Source: Algoriphagus pacificus | GTDB lineage: Bacteria > Bacteroidota > Bacteroidia > Cytophagales > Cyclobacteriaceae | Assembly: GCF_017254845.1 (NCBI RefSeq) | Contig: NZ_JAFKCU010000001.1 | Span: 951,048-1,015,047, forward strand | Length of the DNA stretch: 64,000 bases | Direction: 5' to 3' | Part shown: piece after piece, positions 16,276 through 24,427 of the stretch | How positions within the stretch are numbered: position 1 is the first letter of the stretch | Layout of the letters: the number at the start of each line of letters is the position of its first letter | The notes under the pieces: generated by a model | What the model was told of the DNA's origin: nothing | The model's database searches: none | What the model saw: only the letters and a program-made list of their open reading frames with translations | Position numbers and translations under genes: made by a program

Positions 16276-17466
16276 TTATTGAGAGTTTGACTGAATCACA
16301 GCAGTTTTTGTTGCTTTCAAAATATCCTCTGTTTCTGCATCAAAAATATTCCAAGAATTGACTACTGCTATTGTTTTATATTCCGGAAAAACCAGAAGGT
16401 ATTGATTGCCAAAACCATGACAAGCCCAAATTTCTATACCATCTTGATCGTCTCTCCACCATTGATACCCATATCCTTTTTCTTTGTCGAAAGAGACCTG
16501 TTTTGTGACACTATTTTTTACCCACTCAGGAGAAATTATCTGCTGTCCTTCCCATAGACCCTGATTTAGCATTAGGAAGCCTATTTTGGCTAAATCTTGG
16601 GCTTCTAAATACAATCCACCCTCAGTATCGGGATATCCAGTGGGTGTTTTTTTCCAGCGGTAGTTTTCTATTCCCAGAGGTGTAAATAGATGTTTCTCTG
16701 CATATTCGTCAATGTATAACCCTGTTGCTTTTTTGATGATCCCTGACATTAGGTGACTCGCCCCACTATTATAAACCCATTTAGTTCCTGGAATAGTGTC
16801 CATGGGTTGATTCAATGTAAACTGAATCCAATCTTGACTTGCTTCAAGCTGTCCGGTAGTATTTGTTGAATCTATTGGCCTGTCTATTTCATGCCATTCC
16901 ATCCCCAGTTGCATAGTCAGCAAATCTTCTAAGGTTGCAGTTTTAAAAGATTCTTCGGCCATTGATAAATCGTAATCTTCAAAAAAATCAACTACTTTGA
17001 CGTCTGTACTGCTAATTTTCCCTTCTTTAATTGCAACGCCAATCATGATAGAAGCAATTGATTTGGTAACAGATTGTAGGGTGTGAATCTTTTGATTTTG
17101 ATAATAGGGATGCCAATTAGGATGATAGTAATTATAGTCTCCAAAAACTGTTGAATCCTCACAGGTTGCAAATCCGCATCCAAGAGCACCTGACTTTCCT
17201 TCACTTATTTTTTCATAGTCATTTGTAAATGATTGGTCAAAAACCAATTTCCCATTTTTTATTAAAAGCAGTTGGTCAACATTACCGTATACTCCATTTT
17301 CTATCCCACCTAGTAAATCATCAAAAGAAGCCCTATTTAAGCCTTCAGCTTCAAAAGTTGACTCTTTCCATGACTCTTTGGGAAACTGATTTTCTGTATT
17401 TTGATCATCACATGATAATAGAAAACAGAGAAGGATACTGGTAATAATTACATTCTTAAGATCCAT
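16276..17466 (-). CDS. Lipoprotein serine hydrolase of the class C beta-lactamase / penicillin-binding family
   Basis: A 396-residue lipoprotein from the ATG at 17466 (MDLKNVIITSILLCFLLSC, lipobox LLSC). An ATG at 17499 would add 11 residues that spoil the signal peptide, so I reject it. The active-site motif is SVTK (Ser132, Lys135), followed by a Tyr-containing VYNSGASHL and a third-motif candidate HGFG near the C-terminus. These are the serine beta-lactamase, DD-peptidase and esterase EstB superfamily motifs. Members include peptidases, amidases and esterases. The family name does not imply antibiotic resistance, and the KTG motif is replaced. It leads an operon with the SSS symporter, suggesting cleavage of an external substrate followed by uptake (inference). 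Confidence 0.85.
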   Translation of the reverse strand: MDLKNVIITSILLCFLLSCDDQNTENQFPKESWKESTFEAEGLNRASFDDLLGGIENGVYGNVDQLLLIKNGKLVFDQSFTNDYEKISEGKSGALGCGFATCEDSTVFGDYNYYHPNWHPYYQNQKIHTLQSVTKSIASIMIGVAIKEGKISSTDVKVVDFFEDYDLSMAEESFKTATLEDLLTMQLGMEWHEIDRPIDSTNTTGQLEASQDWIQFTLNQPMDTIPGTKWVYNSGASHLMSGIIKKATGLYIDEYAEKHLFTPLGIENYRWKKTPTGYPDTEGGLYLEAQDLAKIGFLMLNQGLWEGQQIISPEWVKNSVTKQVSFDKEKGYGYQWWRDDQDGIEIWACHGFGNQYLLVFPEYKTIAVVNSWNIFDAETEDILKATKTAVIQSNSQ

Positions 17467-17530
17467 TATTTTATTATTGATAATGCTTGAATAAATCAAA
17501 GTCCGGATAGTCTATTGGGTTTATTTTCAG

Positions 17531-17700
17531 GTGGTAAAGTATTTAATATAAGGGTTTCGGCCTTGACATCCTTGGCAATATGGAATAGTTTCGGTTTTAT
17601 TTTTCCCCTAAAACAAATAAATCCCCCAGATCGTGTTCTGAGGGATTTATACATTTCTAATAAAGAAAAGCCTAGATGCACCCGATTGATATCGTGGTCT
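17531..17700. repeat. Intergenic terminator-bearing repeat, copy R1
   Basis: About 170 bases related to R2 (19324) and R3 (20473). Shared blocks are AAGTATTTAATATAAGGGTT / TCGGCCTTGACATCCTTGGC, the hairpin with ATCCCCCAGA, and the right end AAGAAAAGCCTAGATGCA. R1 is more divergent than R2 and R3 are from each other. Confidence 0.7.
17612..17646 (-). terminator. Terminator after the DUF6090-type gene at 17724 (within repeat R1)
   Basis: On the minus strand ATCCCTCAGA pairs with TCTGGGGGAT (one G-U pair) across a short loop and runs into TTATTTGTTT. The position, about 80 bases past the stop codon, and the orientation suit transcription from 18449. Confidence 0.6.
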
Positions 17701-17723
17701 CCGTTTAGAGGGTCAGACTTTCG

Positions 17724-18449
17724 TTATTTTTCTATTTCAGATTTCATCATCTTATTTAGGTTCTTGAGGAAGAATAATAACTCATTCTCTTCTTCCAAAC
17801 CTTCTTCTCTAACGGCTATCATAAATGTGTTCCACCAAATAAATTCTGGGTTTCGAAAAGTTTCTTTCGATTTAAAATTAAGGCTTTCAAAGTCAGTTAC
17901 TTCTCTCTTTGAAGCTATAACCGGCCAGTAAAAATTATTTCTCATATCACCAATTTCTTCTGTGGATTCATTGGCGTCGACGATAGATTCTTGTACGGAA
18001 GATAACATGTACCTGATCTCTTTATTTTGAATTAAGTCCATTTTCCCCGAATTTATTATTGAATTTAGTATCCCTAATTTGGGGTCATAAGTCCAATTAT
18101 AGTTCATTGTATTTAGGACAGAAATCAAATATTCCTCTGTTTCTTTTTCTAGCCTTACCGGGTCTTGTATTAAATTTCTAATTTCTATGGCGGCATCTAG
18201 AGACTTTTGGTGTTCGGCTATAATTTTTTCTAAAGATGAAATATTGCCTTCAAGTTCCATGTTCAAATCTTGTAAAATGATTTGTTCAGAGTTTGCATTA
18301 ACTCTTTTTGTATTCCAATTATTAACCTGCAGCGCAATCAAAATTCCAATAACAACTAGTATTATTTCACCAATCGCATAAATCAAATATTTACTAAACT
18401 TGTTTTCAGTCAGCATTTTCTGCCTAATCTTTCTAAAGAATTTTATCAT
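17724..18449 (-). CDS. DUF6090-type membrane protein
   Basis: A 241-residue protein from the ATG at 18449, chosen because it yields the family N-terminus MIKFFRKIRQKMLTENK; the upstream ATG at 18479 adds ten unrelated residues. Layout: a basic amphipathic N-terminal helix (FFRKIRQ), a short linker, one membrane helix with the family signature GEIILVVIGILIALQVNNWN (about 28-47), then a long helical extracytoplasmic part with coiled-coil character (LEGNISSLEKIIAEHQKSLD). The function is unknown. Proteins with this signature are numerous in Bacteroidota and often occur in tandem. The remnant at 14678 is its closest relative here. It lies 96 bases after the small membrane protein gene and is followed by repeat R1 with a terminator. 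Confidence 0.8.
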   Translation of the reverse strand: MIKFFRKIRQKMLTENKFSKYLIYAIGEIILVVIGILIALQVNNWNTKRVNANSEQIILQDLNMELEGNISSLEKIIAEHQKSLDAAIEIRNLIQDPVRLEKETEEYLISVLNTMNYNWTYDPKLGILNSIINSGKMDLIQNKEIRYMLSSVQESIVDANESTEEIGDMRNNFYWPVIASKREVTDFESLNFKSKETFRNPEFIWWNTFMIAVREEGLEEENELLFFLKNLNKMMKSEIEK

Positions 18450-18545
18450 TGTTTTTTTGCATTTCCATATAAAGCACATTTCAGGTATAAACCCAAGTCC
18501 GACTTGTTTTTTGTTCCTTTCCGCATTACGAAGTAGGATAAGTAA

Positions 18546-19277
18546 TTAGGCAATAATAAATGCTTCTAAGAAAGTTTGGATACTTTTTGATCGCCCGATT
18601 GGTTCAAGAAAACAGTTGAACAAGTTCACAGCAATAGCTAAATAGGTGGTGGGATGCTTCATTTTTCCATACTTAAGAGCAGCGCCAACTATCATTAGAA
18701 GAATCAGCCCTTGTCCAAAATAAAATGGAATCATTATATCGACATTCGGCCAATTCTCTATGTTTATACCCACATAAATGCTTTGAAGTCCTCTAGCGAC
18801 AGCCGGTTCTATTATGATAAATACTGTTGAAATCAACCACCAAGCATGATTCTCTAAATTCTTTTGATGAATTATACTCATGATTACTGCATACCCAAAT
18901 GATATGATCATCACAATTTCTAAAACTGCAACTCCATAAAAAAACCAAGGTTCGAAAGGTCCAAATGCGTCACGCCTCTCCATGGACATAATAGCGCGAT
19001 CCATATCCCTTCCCATCATGCTCAACGCAGTCAAGCAAACACCACCTGCTAGAAACATTCCAATAATACCATTGGTGCGATGCTTTTCCAATTGCCCGTG
19101 TGTAGCAAAGTATGGCTGTATGATCAAATAGAAATACCAAATAGTACCTGTCCAATAATGAATATGCACAGACCATGCATTCTCTAAAAAGTCACCCCAA
19201 TAATCTTTAAATATGCCAAGTTGCATGACTACAAAGGGAATCAGCATCCACTTATGCAAAGATTTGTATTGATTCAT
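18546..19277 (-). CDS. Integral membrane protein, DUF2306-like
   Basis: A 243-residue protein with six or seven hydrophobic helices and no signal peptide beyond its first helix. Conserved-looking histidines lie near helix ends: HIHYWTG, FATHGQLEKHRTNG and NLENHAWW. The HRTNG segment followed by a helix recalls the DUF2306 family of small membrane proteins, and such histidines could coordinate haem or metal; this is inference. The function is unknown. It sits between repeat copies R2 and R1 and next to DUF6090-type genes on the same strand. Confidence 0.6.
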   Translation of the reverse strand: MNQYKSLHKWMLIPFVVMQLGIFKDYWGDFLENAWSVHIHYWTGTIWYFYLIIQPYFATHGQLEKHRTNGIIGMFLAGGVCLTALSMMGRDMDRAIMSMERRDAFGPFEPWFFYGVAVLEIVMIISFGYAVIMSIIHQKNLENHAWWLISTVFIIIEPAVARGLQSIYVGINIENWPNVDIMIPFYFGQGLILLMIVGAALKYGKMKHPTTYLAIAVNLFNCFLEPIGRSKSIQTFLEAFIIA

Positions 19278-19323
19278 AAAGGGTTAATTTTAATGGGTTA
19301 AAATGTTACATAATACCTTAAAA

Positions 19324-19520
19324 AACCCAAGATCGACTACTCAATTGCGAAGCTATCCGCCTTGTCTCCAGGGGTATAGAATGTAAAGTAAGGATTTCGG
19401 GTTGGACTTCCTTAGGTATTTTGGATGGTTCGGAATTTATTTTCCAGCTAAAGCAAAAAATCCCCCAGATCGCTCTGAGGGAATTTCAAATTTCTAGAAA
19501 TGGAAAAGCATAGATGCAAT
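19324..19520. repeat. Intergenic terminator-bearing repeat, copy R2
   Basis: Nearly identical to R3 over about 90 bases (ACTCAATTGCGAAGCTATCC, GGGGTATAGAATGTAAAGTA, AGGATTTCGGGTTGGACTTC), then similar through the hairpin to ATTTCTAGAAATGGAAAAGC. R2 and R3 are direct repeats flanking the DUF6090-type gene at 19666-20433. Confidence 0.8.
19456..19483 (-). terminator. Terminator-like hairpin within repeat R2
   Basis: On the minus strand TCCCTCAGA pairs with TCTGGGGGA (one G-U pair), followed by TTTTTT. It would end transcripts from the DUF6090-type gene at 19666, about 180 bases upstream. Confidence 0.55.
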
Positions 19521-19665
19521 AGATAGTTTTCATGATAAACGCATAGAGGAGCTTAACTTCGATTTCACCACAGATTTCATTCTTCCCACAAAGGAAATCA
19601 AGACCTTTGATGTGTCTTATTTATTGCATACTTGCACAATGAATTATAACCAATTTGTTCTCTCG

Positions 19666-20433
19666 TTATTTTAACTTCTTTATTTCATTTTCTATTTGAT
19701 CGGAAATTTGCTGATAGAAATCATTTGATTGATTGGTCACATTCTCAATAAACCAAAAATTCTGGTTTTTTAGTGTCTTTAAAAAATACCTAAACTCTGA
19801 ATCTTTTTTTAGCTGCTCATAGTCATTTGGGATCATTTCACTTTGTGGATTATCGATTCTACCCGACCACATTTGATCAAAATGTTTACTAAATATTGTT
19901 CTTGAAGCGTTATCTATATTATCCGCATATCGTTTAGTGAAATTGGTCGCCAAATTTTCGGCATATCGATAGTAGCTAATGATATCAGACCTTAATTCTT
20001 CATTTGATATTAGATTTAGATCTTTAGCTTTTAAAGCTTCATAAGTTGAAAAGTCATATGACAGCCCCCAATCAACAGCTATATTTGCAAAATGGTATTT
20101 TAAAGAATCTCTATAGGGGAGGTCGTTTTCCATGTATGCAATCAAGTAATCCATAGATTTTCTTGCCTTATCGTATACTTCCGTACTTCTAGAACGATAG
20201 ATAGAATCTGCATAAAGACTTTCTTTAAAATCTAATAATATTTTTAACTCTTGAGTTTTTAGTTTCCTGTTTTCATTCCAATTATTAATCTGTACCGCTA
20301 TTAAAATACCAATAACAACAAGAAATATTTCCCCAATAGCATATTTCAGATATTTGCCTATCGGCCAGGCAGGCTTTCCAGATTTGTTTTCCACAAGTAA
20401 GTTTTGTCTAATCTTTCTAAAGAATTTTATCAT
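19666..20433 (-). CDS. DUF6090-type membrane protein with in-frame repeat insert
   Basis: A 255-residue member of the same family: MIKFFRKIRQNLLVENK, then the membrane helix GEIFLVVIGILIAVQINNWN, then a helical domain rich in Lys, Asp and Tyr. Between ENK and KYLKYAIGE it carries extra residues SGKPAWPIG that are absent from the paralogues at 17724, 39886, 40650 and 62677. The matching DNA (20356-20374) is a G/C-rich imperfect palindrome. Its 5' leader (AGGAATAAACCCAAGTCCTA) matches that of the 17724 gene (AGGTATAAACCCAAGTCCGA), so the two are duplicates including upstream DNA. It is flanked by direct repeats R2 and R3. Function unknown. Confidence 0.8.
   Translation of the reverse strand: MIKFFRKIRQNLLVENKSGKPAWPIGKYLKYAIGEIFLVVIGILIAVQINNWNENRKLKTQELKILLDFKESLYADSIYRSRSTEVYDKARKSMDYLIAYMENDLPYRDSLKYHFANIAVDWGLSYDFSTYEALKAKDLNLISNEELRSDIISYYRYAENLATNFTKRYADNIDNASRTIFSKHFDQMWSGRIDNPQSEMIPNDYEQLKKDSEFRYFLKTLKNQNFWFIENVTNQSNDFYQQISDQIENEIKKLK
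20356..20374. repeat. In-frame intragenic palindrome-like insert (type C)
   Basis: GCCTATCGGCCAGGCAGGC contains GCCT and AGGC arms and encodes most of the extra residues KPAWPIG relative to paralogues. It resembles the CCTGCC/GGCAGG palindrome at 36626 and 41598 and keeps the reading frame. Confidence 0.5.
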
Positions 20434-20472
20434 TGATTATTTGGATTTCCTCTCGAGGCGCAAATCAGGAAT

Positions 20473-20650
20473 AAACCCAAGTCCTACTACTCAATTGCGA
20501 AGCTATCCGCCTTGTCTATAGGGGTATAGAATGTAAAGTAAGGATTTCGGGTTGGACTTCCTTGGCGATTTAGGATCGTTTTAGTTTTATTTCCTCCTAA
20601 AGCAAAAAAAATCCCCCAGATTGCTCTGAGGGATTTCTATTAGTTCTAGA
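20473..20650. repeat. Intergenic terminator-bearing repeat, copy R3
   Basis: Starts in the leader of the DUF6090-type gene (AACCCAAGTCCTACTACTCA) and runs to the end of the amidohydrolase gene. It shares with R2 the blocks TCAATTGCGAAGCTATCCGC, AGAATGTAAAGTAAGGATTT and the ATCCCCCAGA hairpin. Confidence 0.8.
20604..20634 (-). terminator. Terminator after the amidohydrolase gene (within repeat R3)
   Basis: On the minus strand ATCCCTCAGA pairs with TCTGGGGGAT, followed by eight T. It starts 21 bases past the amidohydrolase stop codon. Confidence 0.75.
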
Positions 20651-20655
20651 GTTTC

Positions 20656-23600
20656 TTACTTCAAACTGGTATTCGGAACCGGAGCCACTTTAGTCCAAGG
20701 ACTTACATCCATCTTTCTAGGAGTTGGATAAACTTCATCCAAGGTATTGCCATCGTAGATTCTTCCGTTCTTCACCACATGGGAAATGCTATTGGTGTTT
20801 CGGATATTCTCCAATGGATTGCTATCCATAATCACCAAATCGGCAAGTTTGCCCACTTCGATACTTCCCAGTTCTTTGTCCAATCCCAAAGCTTCAGCTC
20901 CTGAGATCGTTGCTACTTTCAGCGCATCGTGTGCTTCCATGCCTCCGCTGGCAACAGACCAAAGTTCCCAGTGATAGCCTAATCCTTGTAACTGACCATG
21001 GGAACCTACACCTGCTAAACCACCTTGCTCGAAGATGGATTTGATGCCTTCTGCATGCTTCATAAATACATGGTCTTCCGGAGCAAACCAGCCACCTAAT
21101 CCACCGGCTCTTCTTCTTGCCTTGGCATTCAGTTCCTCATAGGGAGTGAAGCGATTCAGCTTCGGATCATGAAGCGGGCTTTCGGTAGTGTAATAATAGT
21201 TCTCAGCCCAAGGTCCACCATAAGCTACCAATAGGGTAGGAGTAACCGCCATTTTGCTTTCTGCAATGGTTTTGGTCACATCCTGATACAATGGATGAAT
21301 AGGAATAGAATGCTCATGTCCTGGATAGCCATCGATCAGTTGGGTCATGTTTAGTTTGAAATCCAAACCGCCCTCAGTCGTAGGCATGAGTTCCTGCTCT
21401 TTGGCAGCCATAATCACCCACTGTCTATGCTGACGGTTCCCTACCAGATACATTTTGATGTATTGGGTATTGTAATACTTGCTGTATTGCTTCAGTACAT
21501 TTTTGGTCTGATCAAGTGACTTCAGATTATACATCCAATAGCCCACACCCGGGCCAGTGCTATAAACTCTTGGTCCCGGTACCATCCCAGCTTCCACCAT
21601 ATCTCCATAAGTCAACACGTCGGTAGTAGCTGTCTGCGGATCACGGGTAGTGGTCACTCCATAAGCTAGATTGGCTGCATAAATCCAAACCGAGTTTTTA
21701 TGCAATCCCCAAGTTGGCCACATGTGCGCATGGGTATCAATAAAGCCAGGGGTAATAGTCTTGCCGGACATGTCCATGACTTTTGCATTTCCGGCATTCA
21801 AAGTACCTGCAGCACCCACAGCTTTGATTCGGTTATTTTCGATCAGGATATCTCCACGTTCGATGATTTCATCCCCTTTCATGGTGACGATTCGGGCATT
21901 GCTTAGCAAGACGGTTCCTTTCGGAATGTCTTTGGTATAGTAAACCGAAACCTGTTTTTCTACCGGTTTGTAGCTTTCTTTTTCTTTTAGCTCGGCTTTG
22001 TAAATGCTATCTGCTTTTGCTTTTTCTTTGTCATTTTTCAGCAATTCTGCCAATGCTTCTTTTTTGGCTTTGGCTACAGAATCGGCAGCTTTCACCGCTT
22101 CAGGTCCCAAAGCTTTCAAGGCAGCAACAGAATCCGCATCTGCCATCATTTTTGCTTTCTTGGCAGTCTTCACAGAATCCTCAATAAATACTGCTCTGTC
22201 TACATCATAGACCCAGTGACCATTGCCCAAAGACCAGTGAACTTTCTTGCCATCGGCTTCCCAAGCTGGCCATTCTCCTCCGATTTCGGTGAGTTGGCGG
22301 GAAGGGAAATTACTTGATTCTGGATTGCCCACGTTGATGCTTGGAGTCTTCCCAACTTTTGGGATTTGCACCACATAGATGTTGTTATTCACCTGAGCTA
22401 CTGCCAAATCTCCTTCCGGAGCCATCAAAATGGTGCTGGCACTACTTGGTCTCATCTGTGGTTCCTGTGCGCTCGCGCCTTCAGGAAGCATGCAATAATT
22501 GACCGCGTCTGCATTGGATCTAGGCATGCCCATGACATAGCGAACATCCGTAGCTTCTGCTGGATTGGTGGTATGGCCGTGATCATCATGTGATTCTGCT
22601 ACAGATCCAAAAGGAGTAATTCCTGTTATTTTTGCATATTCTTTTTCATCCGTCCCATCCCATCTTACACTTAGCAGTGTTCCGCCCGGACCATTCAAGA
22701 AAACACGGGAAGTGTCTTTGGTAAAATGAACGTTACCATGATTTCCTGCTTCCATGATTTTTCTGAATTCCCCGCCTGCCGCTGGTATCCATACCAATTC
22801 AGCTTCTGAACCATTGATTCCTGGTCCTTCTGCATCTTTCATCACTTGGTTGGAAGCTTTGAAGACTGCAATTCTATTATTTGGTCCCCAAGCAGGTTGC
22901 ATGTATAGAGCGCTCTCATTGGTCAATTGGGTGACAGATCCTCTATTTCCCAGATTGGCCTTATAGAGTTTGCCTCCTTCGGTTTCATCCCAGCCTACAA
23001 AGGCCAGCTGGGTTCCATCTGGACTCCAGGTTGGCATTGCCTCGGTGAAATCGTTGTTGGTGATTCTTTTAGGTTCTCCATCCGGATAATCCATCACATA
23101 CAATCTATTCAAAGCTGTAAAAGCCAGTTTTTTTCCATCTGGAGAAGGGACTGCATCACGGATTTGAGTTACTCTGGCAGCGGTGGTGTCTTTGATTTCA
23201 TAGTTGAAATACAGGCGTGGACCCATGGCAAGATTGACATCTACTTCGAAAGGAATCTCAGTCGGAGCTCCTCCATCGATTGCGATTTTCCAGATTTTTC
23301 CTCCATAGGAAGCAATTACATTTTTACTATCTGGAGTGAATGCCATTGCTGGCAAAACCCCCTGAGGCGCGATAGATTCTTGCTCATCCCGTTGTACAGG
23401 GTAGGCTAGCCATTTTTCCTCCCCAGACTCGAGGTTTCTAAGAACCAAACCGGTTTTCTCTTCCCATCGGGAGCCATAAACCATCCATTTTCCATCATTA
23501 CTCAAAGTTGGCGTAAAAGCCGAACCATAACGGGAGGTGATGCTGTTTAGCTCTCCTTTTTCAAAATCGTATGTTCCGATTTGATACTGAGGGAGCAAAG

Positions 23601-24285
23601 CATTGTAATTCCAAGCTCCACTTCTTTGGGAGAAGTATACCTTTTTGCCATCAGGGCTGACAAAAGGATCGATGGTTTTGATGCTGCTTGGGTTTTCATT
23701 TAGTTGAATACCGCCGCCGCCGTCTTTGTGGTACATCCAAAGTTTGGCGATTCTTCGACCTTTGCTGACCACAATGTATTCGGAATCTGGTGTCCAGTCT
23801 GCTCCTGGCACATCTCCGTTTTTATCCTTGGTGATCTGTACTGTGTCTTTTTTGACCATGTCGATATACCAAAGATTGTCGCTTCCTGCTCTGTCTGAAG
23901 TAAAGAGGATTTTCTCTCCATCAGGCGAATAACGAGGATGCGTTTCATAGGCCATTCCGGTTGTGATAGGAGTTGCTTTTCCACCTTCGATCGGAATGGT
24001 GTAAATATCTCCCAAAAGGTCAAAGGCCAGGGTTTTTCCATCAGGGCTTACATCCACGCTCATCCAAGTACCTTGTTTGGTATTGAATTTAATTTCGCGT
24101 TCAGCTTTAAGAGGAAGGTCTTTGAATTTTGGAGTAACGATGGAGTCTTTTTTGGTACTATCCACTTGGGAAAGAACTTGCCTCTCCATTGGCAAAAGTT
24201 CTTTGGGTCGATCGGGAACCAGTGCTGCAAAACTGACAGTAGCTCCCAAGGCAACCAAAAGTGCTGGTTGGGTAATTTTTTTCAT
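20656..24285 (-). CDS. Secreted TolB-like propeller plus amidohydrolase fusion
   Basis: A 1209-residue exported protein (signal peptide MKKITQPALLVALGATVSFA). Residues about 60-690 hold many PD40/WD40-like repeats (SPDGKTLAF, SPDGEKILFTSDR, TPDSEYIVVS, SPDGKKVYFS), forming one or two beta-propellers as in TolB. Residues about 700-765 form a charged, alanine-rich helix (KKAKMMADADSVAALKALG and AKKEALAELLKNDKEKAKAD). From about 785 a metal-dependent amidohydrolase domain follows, with TITPGFIDTHAHMWP (HxH metal ligands near residue 850) and the C-terminal LGSIEVGKLADLVIMDSNPL of imidazolonepropionase-like enzymes. This architecture is known in Bacteroidota as a probable periplasmic peptidase or amidase; the substrate is unknown. 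It is transcribed alone and ends at a strong terminator. Confidence 0.88.
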   Translation of the reverse strand: MKKITQPALLVALGATVSFAALVPDRPKELLPMERQVLSQVDSTKKDSIVTPKFKDLPLKAEREIKFNTKQGTWMSVDVSPDGKTLAFDLLGDIYTIPIEGGKATPITTGMAYETHPRYSPDGEKILFTSDRAGSDNLWYIDMVKKDTVQITKDKNGDVPGADWTPDSEYIVVSKGRRIAKLWMYHKDGGGGIQLNENPSSIKTIDPFVSPDGKKVYFSQRSGAWNYNALLPQYQIGTYDFEKGELNSITSRYGSAFTPTLSNDGKWMVYGSRWEEKTGLVLRNLESGEEKWLAYPVQRDEQESIAPQGVLPAMAFTPDSKNVIASYGGKIWKIAIDGGAPTEIPFEVDVNLAMGPRLYFNYEIKDTTAARVTQIRDAVPSPDGKKLAFTALNRLYVMDYPDGEPKRITNNDFTEAMPTWSPDGTQLAFVGWDETEGGKLYKANLGNRGSVTQLTNESALYMQPAWGPNNRIAVFKASNQVMKDAEGPGINGSEAELVWIPAAGGEFRKIMEAGNHGNVHFTKDTSRVFLNGPGGTLLSVRWDGTDEKEYAKITGITPFGSVAESHDDHGHTTNPAEATDVRYVMGMPRSNADAVNYCMLPEGASAQEPQMRPSSASTILMAPEGDLAVAQVNNNIYVVQIPKVGKTPSINVGNPESSNFPSRQLTEIGGEWPAWEADGKKVHWSLGNGHWVYDVDRAVFIEDSVKTAKKAKMMADADSVAALKALGPEAVKAADSVAKAKKEALAELLKNDKEKAKADSIYKAELKEKESYKPVEKQVSVYYTKDIPKGTVLLSNARIVTMKGDEIIERGDILIENNRIKAVGAAGTLNAGNAKVMDMSGKTITPGFIDTHAHMWPTWGLHKNSVWIYAANLAYGVTTTRDPQTATTDVLTYGDMVEAGMVPGPRVYSTGPGVGYWMYNLKSLDQTKNVLKQYSKYYNTQYIKMYLVGNRQHRQWVIMAAKEQELMPTTEGGLDFKLNMTQLIDGYPGHEHSIPIHPLYQDVTKTIAESKMAVTPTLLVAYGGPWAENYYYTTESPLHDPKLNRFTPYEELNAKARRRAGGLGGWFAPEDHVFMKHAEGIKSIFEQGGLAGVGSHGQLQGLGYHWELWSVASGGMEAHDALKVATISGAEALGLDKELGSIEVGKLADLVIMDSNPLENIRNTNSISHVVKNGRIYDGNTLDEVYPTPRKMDVSPWTKVAPVPNTSLK

Positions 24286-24372
24286 AAAGTTTTTATTTGG
24301 ATGAATAAGCTACAGTATTTTCTTCGAAAATATCTTAAAAAATTGCTCCTAGGGTTAAAATAGCACGTTTAC

Positions 24373-24393
24373 GAACAATTTTTTCAATTGTTC
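24373..24393 (-). terminator. Hairpin after the receiver-cyclase gene
   Basis: GAACAATT, five bases and AATTGTTC form a perfect eight-base stem starting 34 bases past the cyclase stop codon. There is no long T run on the minus strand, so it may instead be an operator upstream of the amidohydrolase gene. Confidence 0.4.
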
Positions 24394-24427
24394 TTCTTGG
24401 GAAGGGTGGAGGTTTTTCTTTGACTTT

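Larger units (their letters stand above)
19278..19665. other. Intergenic region containing repeat R2
   Basis: The first 45 bases lead into repeat R2 (19324-19520). The remaining 145 bases up to the DUF6090-type stop codon show no gene or structure I can support. Confidence 0.5.

Noticed and set aside
16276-17466. Antibiotic resistance beta-lactamase
   Set aside because: It has the SxxK motif of the superfamily but lacks KTG, is a lipoprotein, and is operonic with a solute symporter; a peptidase, amidase or esterase is more likely.
17515-17931. 138-residue plus-strand frame
   Set aside because: It spans repeat R1 and the antisense of a DUF6090-type gene; no protein features.
22927-23409. 160-residue plus-strand frame
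   Set aside because: It lies wholly opposite the TolB-propeller amidohydrolase gene, which has clear domain content; composition suggests an antisense shadow.
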